Positions 30,117 to 39,415 are shown, numbered from the stretch's first letter. The stretch: DNA of 48,226 bases from Lachnospiraceae bacterium (GCA_017889125.1 JAGHER010000109.1:1-48226), one strand, 5' to 3'. Numbers and translations are program-made. Notes: generated by a model from the letters alone, not told the origin.

Positions 30117-31360
30117 GATTTTCCTCCCAGATGTTTTTTCTTTCCCACCGCATGGTCTACGATGGAGTCATTTGCTAAGAAGCTGGCGCGGCGGATGCTG
30201 TCCGTGCCAAATTTGCTTCGAATGGCGTCTACGGTTTTCTCCATTTCTTTCTTTTTCTCCATAACCGGATCGGAAAACAGGCTCAGCTGGCTGTATTCCT
30301 CCTCTAAAAGCTTTCCGCCCCGGACGCCGATCAGGCGCACCGGCGTCAGATCCCAGAATTCCTTAAGCAGTCGACAGGATGTTTCATAAAGCACGGCGGT
30401 AGAGTCTGTAGGTTCTTTTAAATTAACCTGATGGGAATGGGTGCGAAATTTCCAGTCTTTAAGCTCCACACACACATTCTGGCAGCGCATGCCGGAGGCA
30501 CGGAGCCTGGCCCCTACCGTCTCGCAGAGGGAGAGGAGCACATGGCAGGCCGTGTCATAGTCGCTTACATCCCGGGACAGGGTAATGCTGTTCCCGCAGC
30601 CCTTGCTGGCCGCTTCCTTTGGAGCCACCGGTGAATTGTCAATGCCGTTGGCATACTGGTGGAGAGTCTGGGCATACTTTTCTCCCAGCTGGGCCTTTAA
30701 TATAGAAAGATCGCAGGCGGCCACCTGACCGATGGTGTAAAGCCCCATGCGCTCTAACTTTTTCTGGGCGGATTCTCCCACCATAAACAGCTCCCGGATG
30801 GGAAGAGGCCACATTTTGGCGGGGACCTCTTCCGGGAAAAGGGTGTGGCATTTATCCGGCTTTTCAAAGTCTGAGGCCATTTTTGCCAGGAGCTTATTGG
30901 AGGAAATTCCCACATTGACGGTAAAGCCCAGCTCATCCCGGATCCGGTTCCGGATCTGATTGGCCGTGTCCATGGGTGTACCGAAAAGGTGGATGGTGGA
31001 GGTCATGTCCAGGAAGGTCTCGTCAATGCTGAATTTTTCACTGTCCGGGGTGTAATCGGACAGAAGGGCCATCATATTCCGGGAACATTGGATATAATAA
31101 TCAAAGCGGGAGGGAACCACCGTAAGCTGAGGACATTTTTTCAATGCCTGGGTCAGGGGCTCGCCGGTGGTCACACCGAAGCGCTTGGCAGGGGTGGACT
31201 TGGCCAGGATGATTCCGTGGCGGCTGGCTGTGTCACCGCCTACCGCAGAGGGGATCGTGCGCAGATCCAGGGCATCCGGATCCCTGGACAGCCGGTATAC
31301 GGACTCCCAGCTTAAAAACGCGGAATTTACATCGATGTGAAAGATCAGACGGTTTTTCAT
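30113..31360 (-). CDS. dinB: DNA polymerase IV, Y-family translesion polymerase
   Basis: Error-prone translesion polymerase of 415 aa. The N-terminal active site is HIDVNSAFLSWE (metal-binding Asp10) and the second catalytic acidic pair is SIDETFLDMT. The little-finger domain follows (KGCGNSITLSRDVSDY...LKDWKFRTHSHQVNL). The C-terminus extends into a Lys-rich tail that could hold a clamp-binding segment. ATG 31360 has AAAGGAGG upstream on the minus strand. An extended -10 (TGcTATACT) is visible about 40 nt upstream, but no clear LexA box, so SOS control is not shown. Confidence 0.94.
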   Translation of the reverse strand: MKNRLIFHIDVNSAFLSWESVYRLSRDPDALDLRTIPSAVGGDTASRHGIILAKSTPAKRFGVTTGEPLTQALKKCPQLTVVPSRFDYYIQCSRNMMALLSDYTPDSEKFSIDETFLDMTSTIHLFGTPMDTANQIRNRIRDELGFTVNVGISSNKLLAKMASDFEKPDKCHTLFPEEVPAKMWPLPIRELFMVGESAQKKLERMGLYTIGQVAACDLSILKAQLGEKYAQTLHQYANGIDNSPVAPKEAASKGCGNSITLSRDVSDYDTACHVLLSLCETVGARLRASGMRCQNVCVELKDWKFRTHSHQVNLKEPTDSTAVLYETSCRLLKEFWDLTPVRLIGVRGGKLLEEEYSQLSLFSDPVMEKKKEMEKTVDAIRSKFGTDSIRRASFLANDSIVDHAVGKKKHLGGKS

Positions 31361-31445
31361 GGTGCCTCCTTTCGTGAATTAAACAGCACAAGTATAGCAC
31401 AGACCAGGAGACAACGCCATGGATTTTCTTTTCTGCCATCCGATC

Positions 31446-31474
31446 TTGTGAGGGAGGGCAAATTGTGATAAAAT
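31446..31474 (+). promoter_or_regulatory. Candidate promoter for the TIM-barrel lipoprotein gene
   Basis: TTGTGA (31446-31451), 17 nt, TAAAAT (31469-31474) with an upstream TGA (extended -10). It overlaps the first codons of the track ORF, supporting the later start at 31522. Confidence 0.65.
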
Positions 31475-31521
31475 ATGCCGAAAGAAGGAAGGCGCCAGTA
31501 TGGGGAAAAGGGAGAAACGAG

Positions 31522-32952
31522 ATGAAAAAATGGGTGATTGCGCTGCTTCTGGCTATGACCGTTTCCGGATGCCGCCGGTATGAGCCGGTTACAGAGCTGC
31601 CGGGAGTGGAAGCGGAGGCAGGGGAAGGTACAGAAGAGACGGGCGAATATGCAGCAGATGGGGTTTCTGATCAGGGCCAGGATGGGCAGGTGAGAGACGG
31701 AGCCGCCAGTCAGAGCCAGGACGGACAGTCAGGAGACAGCGCCGGTGGTTTGGGACAGGACGGGCAGTCAGGAGACAGCGCCGGTGGTTTGGGACAGGAC
31801 GGGCAGTCAGGAGACAGTGTCTCCGGTCAGGCGCAGGACGAATATGCGGCGGACGAAATCTTCATTACCACTCTTCCGGAGCGGACGCCGGTAAAGGTCA
31901 AGGGAATTTACGTGTCCGCCTATGTGGCCGGAACCAAAGCCCGGATGGATGAGCTGATACAGCTTCTGGACGAGACGGAGCTGAATGCGGTGGTCATCGA
32001 TGTGAAGGATGACAACGGCCGGATTACCTTTGCCATGGATTCGCCCCAGGCCCAGGCCATCGGCGCCTGCGAAAATTACATTCCCGATATTGAGGAGCTG
32101 TCCAGGACGCTGAAGGAGCACGGCATATACATGATTGCCCGCATCCCGGCATTTCGGGACCCTTATCTGGCGGAGGCTAAGCCGGAATGGTGCCTTAAGC
32201 TGGCAGACGGCTCGGTATTCCGGGACAGGAATAAGCTGGCCTGGGTAAATCCCTACAAGGAAGAGGTATGGGATTATCTGGTGGAGATCGGGAAAAAGGC
32301 CGGAGAGGCCGGGTTCGATGAAATCCAGTTTGACTACATCCGCTTCTGCACAGAGAAGGGGATGGATCAGGTGGTCTTTGAGCCGGAAGAGACAAAGGGC
32401 AGAAGCCGACAGGATATTATTTTGGAATTTGTCCGGTATGCCTATGAGGAGCTGCGCAAGGAAGGCCTTTTCGTGTCCGCCGATGTGTTTGGGGCGGTAA
32501 TCGGCGGCGGTCAGGATGCGGAGACGGTGGGCCAGGAGTACAGCGCCATGGCTGCGGAATTGGATTATATCTGCCCCATGATTTATCCCTCCCATTATGC
32601 CGATGGAAATTTCGGCCTTGAACACCCGGATACCCAGCCTTATGAGACCATACTGGCGGCTTTGGGGGATTCTGCGGAGGATTTAAGCACTGTTTGGACT
32701 GCCGGAGGCACTACTGGAACGGTGCGTCCGTGGCTGCAGGCCTTCACCGCCAGCTACCTGAAAACCTATATTCCCTACGGGCCGGAGCAGATCCGCCAGC
32801 AGATTCAGGCGGTGTATGATGCTGGCTGCGAGGAATGGATATTGTGGAACGCCTCTGTGCGGTATGATTCCGGCGGACTGCTGACAGAAGAGCAGGGTCA
32901 GGCGGAAGCGGCGGCCAGGGAGGCGGCCGCACAAAACATGCAGCCAGAGTAG
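31522..32952 (+). CDS. Putative glycoside hydrolase-like TIM-barrel lipoprotein (DUF4015)
   Basis: 476-aa exported lipoprotein. Signal peptide MKKWVIALLLAMTVSGC with Cys17 lipidated. Residues 18-118 form an acidic, Gly/Gln/Ser/Asp-rich spacer with three 13-residue repeats. The catalytic-like domain begins VKVKGIYVSAYVAGT and contains LNAVVIDVKDDNGRI, the DEIQFDYIRF strand (probable acid residues) and YICPMIYPSHYADGNFG. This matches the DUF4015 'putative glycoside hydrolase' family; substrate and activity are unproven, with a cell-wall or capsule polysaccharide possible. ATG 31522 has GGGAG upstream and starts the signal peptide exactly. The repeat length likely varies between strains. Confidence 0.9.
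   Translation: MKKWVIALLLAMTVSGCRRYEPVTELPGVEAEAGEGTEETGEYAADGVSDQGQDGQVRDGAASQSQDGQSGDSAGGLGQDGQSGDSAGGLGQDGQSGDSVSGQAQDEYAADEIFITTLPERTPVKVKGIYVSAYVAGTKARMDELIQLLDETELNAVVIDVKDDNGRITFAMDSPQAQAIGACENYIPDIEELSRTLKEHGIYMIARIPAFRDPYLAEAKPEWCLKLADGSVFRDRNKLAWVNPYKEEVWDYLVEIGKKAGEAGFDEIQFDYIRFCTEKGMDQVVFEPEETKGRSRQDIILEFVRYAYEELRKEGLFVSADVFGAVIGGGQDAETVGQEYSAMAAELDYICPMIYPSHYADGNFGLEHPDTQPYETILAALGDSAEDLSTVWTAGGTTGTVRPWLQAFTASYLKTYIPYGPEQIRQQIQAVYDAGCEEWILWNASVRYDSGGLLTEEQGQAEAAAREAAAQNMQPE
31726..31819 (+). repeat. 39-nt tandem repeat, two full copies and a partial third
   Basis: Exact copies at 31726-31764 and 31765-31803; a third copy decays after about 15 nt. Each encodes QSGDSAGGLGQDG, in the spacer between the lipid anchor and the TIM barrel. 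Confidence 0.95.
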
Positions 32953-32976
32953 TCCTATAAAAGGAGATGAGGATAA

Positions 32977-33537
32977 ATGAGACCCAAACCAAGAGCCGGA
33001 GAAATATACCGGCATTTTAAAAATCGCCTGTACCAGATTATCACCGTGGCTCAGCACACAGAAACCGGGGAGGAACTGGTGATTTACCAGGCCCTTTACG
33101 GAGATTTCCGGTGTTACGCCCGGCCTCTTTCCATGTTTATGAGTCCTGTTGACCGGGAAAAATATCCCGATGCGCCCCAGGAGTACCGGTTTATGCTGGT
33201 ACAGCCATCAGGAGGCACGGGAGAAAACGGTGAGAACCGCAGAGCCGGTGAAGGCGGCCAGACCTGCGAAACCGGCTGGACAGGCAACAGTACATCCTGG
33301 GAAGCGGCAGAGGAAACCATAAACCCATGGCTGGAGCAGTTCCTTGACGCCGAAGGATACGAAAAGCAGCTGGAGGCCTTAAGCCGCATGCGGGGAAAAG
33401 TTGGCCAGAAGGAGTTAGACAGCCTGTACCTGATTCTGGACATTCAGCCGAAAGCAGGCGACCCGGACAGCCAGCTTATACGCATCATCAAAGATATGGA
33501 GACCAGAAAGCGCTATGACGGCAGCCGTCTCCGGTAA
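32977..33537 (+). CDS. DUF1653-domain protein
   Basis: 186-aa cytoplasmic protein. The N-terminal 65 residues (GEIYRHFKNRLYQIITVAQHTETGEELVIYQALYGD...ARPLSMFMSPVD) match DUF1653, a small beta-rich domain of unknown function. The C-terminal half is different: a variable, Gly/Glu/Thr-rich linker (about 83-108) and a helical segment (NPWLEQFLDAEGYEKQLEALSRMRGKV). It lies 24 nt after the TIM-barrel lipoprotein gene and 39 nt before uvrC, in one direction, so all three may be cotranscribed. Function unknown. Confidence 0.85.
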   Translation: MRPKPRAGEIYRHFKNRLYQIITVAQHTETGEELVIYQALYGDFRCYARPLSMFMSPVDREKYPDAPQEYRFMLVQPSGGTGENGENRRAGEGGQTCETGWTGNSTSWEAAEETINPWLEQFLDAEGYEKQLEALSRMRGKVGQKELDSLYLILDIQPKAGDPDSQLIRIIKDMETRKRYDGSRLR

Positions 33538-33576
33538 AGAGCAGAGAGGCAGCAGAATAAAGAGGAGGCAGAGTGG

Positions 33577-35541
33577 ATGGAGGAAAAAGAAAATATTGAG
33601 ATAGCAGAACCCGAAGAGGACCAGGAAACGTTGGACGCCCATCTGAAGGATGTCCGCCGCTCCCCCCTTGGTGCCTTTGACGTAGAAGCTGAACTGAAAA
33701 AGCTTCCGGCAAAGCCCGGCGTTTACCTGATGCATGATGCCAGGGACGAGATCATCTACGTGGGAAAGGCCATAAATCTAAAGAACCGGGTGCGGCAGTA
33801 TTTTCAGAGCAGCCGGGACAAGACGGCCAAGATCCGGCAGATGGTATCCCGGATTGCCCGTTTTGAATACATCATCACCGACTCAGAGCTGGAGGCGCTG
33901 GTGCTGGAGTGCAATCTCATCAAGGAACACCGTCCCCGCTACAACACCATGCTGAAGGATGATAAAACCTACCCATACATCAAAGCCACGGTATATGAGG
34001 ATTTTCCGCGGCTTCTTTTTTCGCGGGAGCTTAAGAAGGACAAGAGCCGGTACTTCGGCCCCTATTCCAGCGCCGGGGCGGTGAAGGATACCCTGGAGCT
34101 GATGCACAAGCTGTACCAGATCCGCACCTGCAATCGGAACCTTCCTCGGGATATCGGGAAGGAAAGACCCTGTCTGAATTACCACATCCGCCAGTGCGGC
34201 GCCCCCTGCCAGGGGTATGTGAGCCGGGAGGAGTACGGGAAAAGCTTCCAGAAGGCCCTGGATTTTCTGGGAGGCAGCTACGGCCCGCTGATTGGCGAGT
34301 TGGAAAGCCGGATGCAGGAGGCCTCCGACGCCATGGAATTTGAAAAGGCCATCGAGTACCGGGAGCTTTTATCCAGCGTAAAGCAGATCGCTCAGAAGCA
34401 GAAGATCACCAGCAGCGGCATGGAGGATCGGGACATTATCGCCATGGCCAAGGAGAATGAGGATGCGGTGGTGCAGGTCTTTTTCGTCCGGGAGGGAAGG
34501 CTTATCGGCCGGGATCATTTCCATGTGCGCACTGCCATGGCGGAGAATGACAGCCAGATTCTCACCAGCTTTGTGAAGCAGTTTTACGCGGGAACGCCCT
34601 TTATCCCCAGGGAGCTTCTGGTGCAGATTCCTCTGGAAGATGAGGAGGTGATCGCCCAGTGGCTTACGGCCAAGCGGGGCCAGAAGGTGCATATTGCCAG
34701 CCCCAAAAAGGGCGAGAAGGAGCGGCTTGTGGAGCTTGCGGCCCGCAATGCCCGCATGGTCTTAGATCAGGATAAGGAAAAGCTTAAGCGGGAGGAGCTG
34801 CGCACCATCGGCGCCATGAACCAGATCGGGGACTGGATCGGCCTTAAGGGCATCCGCCGCATTGAGGCCTACGATATCTCCAATATCAGCGGCTTTGAAT
34901 CGGTAGGCTCCATGATTGTCTACGAGGATGGGAAGCCCAAGCGCAGCGATTACCGGAAATTCCGCATCCGCTCCGTCCAGGGCCCCAATGACTACGCCTC
35001 CATGGAGGAGGTGCTGACCAGGCGTTTTACTCACGGCATCGAGGAGGAGGAAAAGCTCCGCAGACAGGGCATGGACGCGGCCTTTGGAAGCTTTACCCGC
35101 TTCCCCGACCTGATTATGATGGACGGCGGCCGGGGACAGGTCAATATCGCCCTGGCAGTTCTTGATAAACTGGGGCTTTCCATCCCGGTCTGCGGCATGG
35201 TGAAGGATGACAATCACCGCACCAGAGGCCTGTATTATCAGAATGTGGAGATTCCCATTGACCATCATTCCGAGGGCTTCCGGCTGATTACCCGCATCCA
35301 GGACGAGGCCCACCGGTTTGCCATCGAATATCACCGGAGCCTGCGGAGCAAGTCTCAGGTGCGCTCCATTCTGGATGATATCCCCGGCATCGGACCGGTG
35401 CGGCGCAAGGCCCTGATGCGCCATTTTAAGAGCCAGGAGGCCATCCGGGAGGCCGGATTAGAGGAGCTTGCCGCCGCGCCGGGGATGAATCAGGGGGCGG
35501 CCAGACAGGTGTACCAGTTCTTTCACGGGAAAAAGGAATGA
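33577..35541 (+). CDS. uvrC: Excinuclease ABC subunit C
   Basis: Nucleotide-excision-repair nuclease that cuts both sides of a lesion within the UvrBC-DNA complex; 654 aa. Domains: GIY-YIG nuclease ([20 protein letters not shown]), Cys-rich linker ([20 protein letters not shown]), UVR motif ([13 protein letters not shown]), RNase H-like endonuclease ([32 protein letters not shown]) and C-terminal helix-hairpin-helix ([15 protein letters not shown]). The protein carries about 33 extra acidic residues before the usual [11 protein letters not shown] start. ATG 33577 has GAGGAGG upstream and no closer in-frame start exists, so the extension seems real. The end overlaps a promoter for hprK. Confidence 0.96.
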   Translation: MEEKENIEIAEPEEDQETLDAHLKDVRRSPLGAFDVEAELKKLPAKPGVYLMHDARDEIIYVGKAINLKNRVRQYFQSSRDKTAKIRQMVSRIARFEYIITDSELEALVLECNLIKEHRPRYNTMLKDDKTYPYIKATVYEDFPRLLFSRELKKDKSRYFGPYSSAGAVKDTLELMHKLYQIRTCNRNLPRDIGKERPCLNYHIRQCGAPCQGYVSREEYGKSFQKALDFLGGSYGPLIGELESRMQEASDAMEFEKAIEYRELLSSVKQIAQKQKITSSGMEDRDIIAMAKENEDAVVQVFFVREGRLIGRDHFHVRTAMAENDSQILTSFVKQFYAGTPFIPRELLVQIPLEDEEVIAQWLTAKRGQKVHIASPKKGEKERLVELAARNARMVLDQDKEKLKREELRTIGAMNQIGDWIGLKGIRRIEAYDISNISGFESVGSMIVYEDGKPKRSDYRKFRIRSVQGPNDYASMEEVLTRRFTHGIEEEEKLRRQGMDAAFGSFTRFPDLIMMDGGRGQVNIALAVLDKLGLSIPVCGMVKDDNHRTRGLYYQNVEIPIDHHSEGFRLITRIQDEAHRFAIEYHRSLRSKSQVRSILDDIPGIGPVRRKALMRHFKSQEAIREAGLEELAAAPGMNQGAARQVYQFFHGKKE

Positions 35542-35566
35542 CAATCCCAGGAAGTTGTGCTACTAT
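35538..35566 (+). promoter_or_regulatory. Candidate promoter for hprK
   Basis: ATGACA (35538-35543), 17 nt, TACTAT (35561-35566) with upstream TGC (extended -10). It overlaps the uvrC stop codon; the leader is about 75 nt. Confidence 0.55.
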
Positions 35567-35646
35567 AGCTTTAAGCAGCGGCCCCATGCCCAAGGGCAGC
35601 GGCCCATTGCTGCGCGTGAAGGTTTGGGATTAAGGAGAGAAGAAAC

Positions 35647-36576
35647 ATGCATGGAATAACGGTTACAGAAATGATTAAAAAGATGAAACTGGAGAACAAG
35701 ACCCCTGAGCTGAATACCGACAATACTGTTCTGCCCCATCCGGAGGTGAACCGTCCGGCGCTGCAGCTGGCGGGCTTTTTTGAACATTTTGACAGCGAGC
35801 GGGTGCAGATCATCGGCCGTGTGGAGCGGGCCTACGTATCCACCCTGTCTCAGGCCAGAAAGCTGGAGATTTTTGACCGGCTTCTTTCCAGCAAGATTCC
35901 CTGCCTGGTGTACTGCCATGATATGGAGCCGGATGAGGATATCCTTGCCCTGGCCATTCATTACAGCGTGCCGGTGCTGGTTTCCAAAAAGACCACTTCC
36001 GACTTTATGGCAGAGCTAATCCGGTGGCTGAAGGCCAAGCTGGCCCCCTGCATCAGTATTCACGGTGTTTTGGTGGACGTATTCGGTGAGGGCGTGCTGA
36101 TTATGGGTGAGAGCGGCATCGGAAAGAGCGAGGCAGCTTTAGAGTTAATTAAGCGCGGCCACCGTCTGGTTACGGATGATGTGGTGGAGATCCGCAAGGT
36201 CAGCGACGAGACTCTGGTGGGAAGCGCGCCGGATATCACCAAGCATTTCATCGAGCTGCGGGGCATCGGCATTATCGACGTGAAGGCCCTGTTCGGTGTG
36301 GAGAGCGTAAAGGATACTCAGTCCATCGACATGGTCATCAAGCTGGAGGACTGGAACAAGGATAAGGAATACGACCGGCTGGGTCTGGAGGATCAGTACA
36401 CGGAGTTTCTCGGGAACCAGGTGGTATGCCATTCCCTGCCCATCCGTCCGGGACGGAATCTGGCAGTCATCGTAGAGACGGCGGCCATCAATTACCGCCA
36501 GAAGAAGATGGGCTACAATGCCGCCCAGGAGCTTTACAACCGGGTACAGGCAAACCTGAATAAACGGAGCCTCTAA
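35647..36576 (+). CDS. hprK: HPr kinase/phosphorylase
   Basis: Bifunctional enzyme that phosphorylates HPr and Crh at Ser46 using ATP or pyrophosphate and removes the phosphate, controlling carbon catabolite repression. 309 aa. The N-terminal domain is followed by the catalytic domain with Walker A GESGIGKSE (residues 154-162, Lys160) and the conserved HprK segment ELRGIGIIDVKALFG. ATG 35647 has AAGGAGAG upstream. It starts the hprK-murB-rapZ-whiA-HPr-like cluster, and a substrate with Ser46 is encoded 3 kb downstream. Confidence 0.97.
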   Translation: MHGITVTEMIKKMKLENKTPELNTDNTVLPHPEVNRPALQLAGFFEHFDSERVQIIGRVERAYVSTLSQARKLEIFDRLLSSKIPCLVYCHDMEPDEDILALAIHYSVPVLVSKKTTSDFMAELIRWLKAKLAPCISIHGVLVDVFGEGVLIMGESGIGKSEAALELIKRGHRLVTDDVVEIRKVSDETLVGSAPDITKHFIELRGIGIIDVKALFGVESVKDTQSIDMVIKLEDWNKDKEYDRLGLEDQYTEFLGNQVVCHSLPIRPGRNLAVIVETAAINYRQKKMGYNAAQELYNRVQANLNKRSL

Positions 36577-36616
36577 AGGATAAGATAGAGAAGAATGATG
36601 CAGGAGAGAAGTGCGT

Positions 36617-37540
36617 ATGAGCAGGCAGTTAGATGAAGTGTTGCGGGGCATCCTGGGAAATGACCGGGTGCTGCGGGATGAACCCATGAAGAATCACACC
36701 ACATTCCGCGTAGGAGGGCCTGCCAGGTATTTCGTTTCCCCAAAAGACAGCCGGGAGCTGGCGGCGGTGCTGGATGCCTGCCGAAGGGACGGCTCTCTCT
36801 GGTTTATCCTGGGAAATGGAAGCAATCTTTTAGTCAGCGACCGGGGCTTTTCCGGCACGGTGGTGGATATGGGAAAGGGCTTTACCTCCATTCGGGTGGA
36901 GGGGGAGCGGATCTTTGCCGGAGCAGGCCTTCTGCTGTCCCAGATCGCCCGAAAGGCTTTAGAGGCCGGGCTTTCCGGCCTGGAATTCGCTGCCGGTATT
37001 CCCGGAAGCCTGGGAGGCGCTGTGGTGATGAATGCAGGCGCTTACGGCTCGGAGATGAAGGATGTGCTGGAGTCTGTCCTTGTGCTTACCCCGGAAGGGA
37101 AGGAGCAGGAGATTTCCGCCGGAGAGCTGGAACTTGGCTATCGCACCAGTGCGGTGCTTAAGCGGGGCTATGTGGTCCTTGGGGCCTCCTTCTTTCTTAA
37201 GCCTGCGCCCAGGGAGCAGATCCGGGCCAGGATGGATGAGCTGGCTGCGGCCAGGCGGGAAAAGCAGCCCTTGGAATACCCCAGCGCCGGAAGTACCTTC
37301 AAGCGGCCGGAGGGGTATTTTGCCGGAAAGCTGATCCAGGATGCGGGCCTTAAGGGCTACCGCCAGGGAGACGCCCAGGTTTCCGAAAAGCACAGCGGCT
37401 TTGTCATCAATCGCGGGCAGGCCTCTGCCGCCGATGTGATGGGCGTCTGCCGCCATGTATCCGACACGGTTTATGCCCAGACCGGCGTAAGGCTGGAGAT
37501 GGAATTAAAGACCCTGGGCGATTTTTCTGAGGAATCATAA
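36617..37540 (+). CDS. murB: UDP-N-acetylenolpyruvoylglucosamine reductase
   Basis: Cytoplasmic FAD enzyme that reduces UDP-GlcNAc-enolpyruvate to UDP-MurNAc, the second committed step of peptidoglycan synthesis. 307 aa. FAD-binding motifs NHTTFRVGGPARYFV, GNGSNLLVSD and GIPGSLGGAVVMNAGAYG; C-terminal domain with the active-site serine in PSAGSTFKRP and the late motif VSEKHSGFVIN. I chose ATG 36617 over the track GTG (36611) because AGGAGA lies 9 nt before it. It sits 40 nt after hprK and 21 nt before rapZ. Confidence 0.96.
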   Translation: MSRQLDEVLRGILGNDRVLRDEPMKNHTTFRVGGPARYFVSPKDSRELAAVLDACRRDGSLWFILGNGSNLLVSDRGFSGTVVDMGKGFTSIRVEGERIFAGAGLLLSQIARKALEAGLSGLEFAAGIPGSLGGAVVMNAGAYGSEMKDVLESVLVLTPEGKEQEISAGELELGYRTSAVLKRGYVVLGASFFLKPAPREQIRARMDELAAARREKQPLEYPSAGSTFKRPEGYFAGKLIQDAGLKGYRQGDAQVSEKHSGFVINRGQASAADVMGVCRHVSDTVYAQTGVRLEMELKTLGDFSEES

Positions 37541-37561
37541 GACAGCCGGAGGGACAGTAAG

Positions 37562-38422
37562 ATGAAGCTTGTGATTATAACAGGAATGTCAGGGGCGGGG
37601 AAGACCCAGGCCTTAAAGATGCTGGAGGATATGGGCTATTACTGCGTGGATAATCTTCCCATTCCCCTGGTGGATAAATTTGCGGAGCTGATTCAAAGCA
37701 GCACCGGCGATATTCAGAAGGTGGCTCTGGGCATCGATATCCGCAGCGGGGAGGAGCTTCCCCAGCTGGAGGATGTGCTGGAGCGGTGGAAGGCAGAGGC
37801 AGTGCCCTTTAAGGTGCTGTTTCTGGACGCCTCCACGGAGGTGCTCATTAAGCGCTACAAGGAGACCAGGAGAAAGCATCCCCTGGCCGGTGCAGGCCGG
37901 ATCGAGAGGGGGATCGAGCTGGAGAGAGAACGGCTAATCTTTCTGAAAAAATCTGCCGATTACATTATCGATACCAGTCATCTGCTTACCAGAGAGCTTC
38001 GCCAGGAGTTAGAGAAGATCTTTGTGGATAACCAGGAATACCGGAACCTTTACATAACGGTTTTGTCCTTTGGATTCAAGTACGGCATTCCCTCCGATGC
38101 AGATCTGGTCTTTGATGTGCGCTTCCTTCCCAATCCCTACTATGAGGAGGCGCTGCGGGCCAGAACCGGGGAGGAAAAGGATGTGCAGGACTTTGTGAAG
38201 CAGGGCGGCACGGCAGAGATTTTCCTGGAAAAGCTTTACGATATGCTGGAATTTCTCATCCCCAATTATATCCTGGAGGGGAAGAATCAGCTGGTTATCG
38301 CCATTGGCTGCACAGGAGGAAAGCACCGGTCCGTAACCATCGCCAGAGCCATTTATGAGCGGCTTCTGGCTCATCCGGAGTACGGCATCAAGATCTTCCA
38401 CCGGGATATTGAAAACGGATAA
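37562..38422 (+). CDS. rapZ: RapZ/YvcJ-family nucleotide-binding protein
   Basis: P-loop protein (286 aa) of the RapZ family; in E. coli an RNase adaptor for GlmS control, in Bacillus (YvcJ) linked to competence and UDP-GlcNAc metabolism. Walker A GMSGAGKTQ (Lys14), the second GTP-binding-like segment VLFLDASTEVLIKRYKETRRKHPL, and the conserved C-terminal IAIGCTGGKHRSVTIA. ATG 37562 follows a GGAGGGACAG site. It is followed by whiA with a 19-nt gap; the yvcK gene normally found between them in Bacilli is absent. Confidence 0.95.
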   Translation: MKLVIITGMSGAGKTQALKMLEDMGYYCVDNLPIPLVDKFAELIQSSTGDIQKVALGIDIRSGEELPQLEDVLERWKAEAVPFKVLFLDASTEVLIKRYKETRRKHPLAGAGRIERGIELERERLIFLKKSADYIIDTSHLLTRELRQELEKIFVDNQEYRNLYITVLSFGFKYGIPSDADLVFDVRFLPNPYYEEALRARTGEEKDVQDFVKQGGTAEIFLEKLYDMLEFLIPNYILEGKNQLVIAIGCTGGKHRSVTIARAIYERLLAHPEYGIKIFHRDIENG

Positions 38423-38441
38423 GCGGAAAGGATGGAAAGCT

Positions 38442-39401
38442 GTGTCATATGCCTCAAAGGTGAAGGATGAGCTGTCGCGGCAGGTGCCTGCCGCAAGGCA
38501 CTGCCAGATTGCGGAGATTGCGGCCATTATCAGCATGTGCGGCCGGATTTCCATTTCCGCCGACAACCGGTACGGGATCAAAATCCATACGGAAAATGTG
38601 GCAGTTGCAAGAAAGTACTTTACATTATTGAGAAAAACATTTAATATAGTTACGGACGTTTCGATCCGGCAGAATTCATATCTGAAGAAAAGCCGGACAT
38701 ATTCTGTGGTGATAAAGGAGCACGAGGACGCCCTGCGTGTCCTTATGGCTGCCAAGCTGATCGGGGAAGACGGAGAGGTTGGGGAAAATCTTTCCGTGAA
38801 GAAGAATCTGATCGTGAAGCAGGCCTGCTGCCGGCGCGCGTTTATCCGCGGCGCCTTTCTTGCAGCCGGCTCCATCAGCAATCCCGAGAAATCCTACCAT
38901 TTTGAAATAACCTGCGCTACAGAGGAGAAAGCCAGACAGCTGCAGGCCATCATCGGTACCTTTGGCCTGGATGCCAGGATTGTAGTACGGAAAAAGTATC
39001 ACGTAGTCTACATGAAGGAAGGCAGCCAGATCGTGGATATCCTCAACGTAATGGAGGCGCCGGTTTCCCTGATGGAGTTAGAGAATGTGCGGATTCTGAA
39101 GGAGATGCGGGGGCAGGTGAACCGCCAGGTGAACTGCGAGACAGCCAATATCAATAAAACCGTTTCAGCCGCCGTAAAGCAGCTGAAGGATATTGAATAC
39201 ATCCGTGACACCATAGGTCTTTCCAAACTGCCGGAAGGTCTGGAGGATATGGCCAGGCTGCGGCTGGAAAGACGCGAAGCAACGTTAAAGGAGCTGGGAG
39301 AGGCGCTTGACCCTCCCGTAGGGAAATCCGGGGTGAACCACCGGCTGAGGAAGCTGAGTGCCATCGCTGAGGCCCTGCGCGAAAAAGATATGGAAGGGTA
39401 A
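38442..39401 (+). CDS. whiA: DNA-binding protein WhiA
   Basis: WhiA homologue, 319 aa, with an N-terminal LAGLIDADG-like fold (two modules, ISMCGRISISADNRYG and CRRAFIRGAFLAAGSISNP) and a C-terminal helix-turn-helix (RLERREATLKELGEALDPPVGKSGVNHRLRKL). In Bacillus it affects chromosome segregation and cell division; in Streptomyces it is a sporulation regulator. The start is GTG 38442: AAAGGA lies 9 nt upstream and SYASKVKDELS is the family N-terminus. The track start 38355 lies inside rapZ. The HPr-like gene follows 14 nt later, as in the Bacillus crh operon. Confidence 0.95.
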   Translation: MSYASKVKDELSRQVPAARHCQIAEIAAIISMCGRISISADNRYGIKIHTENVAVARKYFTLLRKTFNIVTDVSIRQNSYLKKSRTYSVVIKEHEDALRVLMAAKLIGEDGEVGENLSVKKNLIVKQACCRRAFIRGAFLAAGSISNPEKSYHFEITCATEEKARQLQAIIGTFGLDARIVVRKKYHVVYMKEGSQIVDILNVMEAPVSLMELENVRILKEMRGQVNRQVNCETANINKTVSAAVKQLKDIEYIRDTIGLSKLPEGLEDMARLRLERREATLKELGEALDPPVGKSGVNHRLRKLSAIAEALREKDMEG

Positions 39402-39415
39402 AGAGGAGGATAATT

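Noticed and set aside
30113-31420. LexA-controlled dinB promoter
   Set aside because: Only an extended -10 was visible; no LexA-type inverted repeat was found upstream.
31726-31819. CRISPR-like array
   Set aside because: The repeats are head to tail without spacers and are in frame inside a lipoprotein gene.
31807-32625. 272-aa minus-strand ORF
   Set aside because: Antisense shadow of the TIM-barrel lipoprotein; no ribosome site or family pattern.
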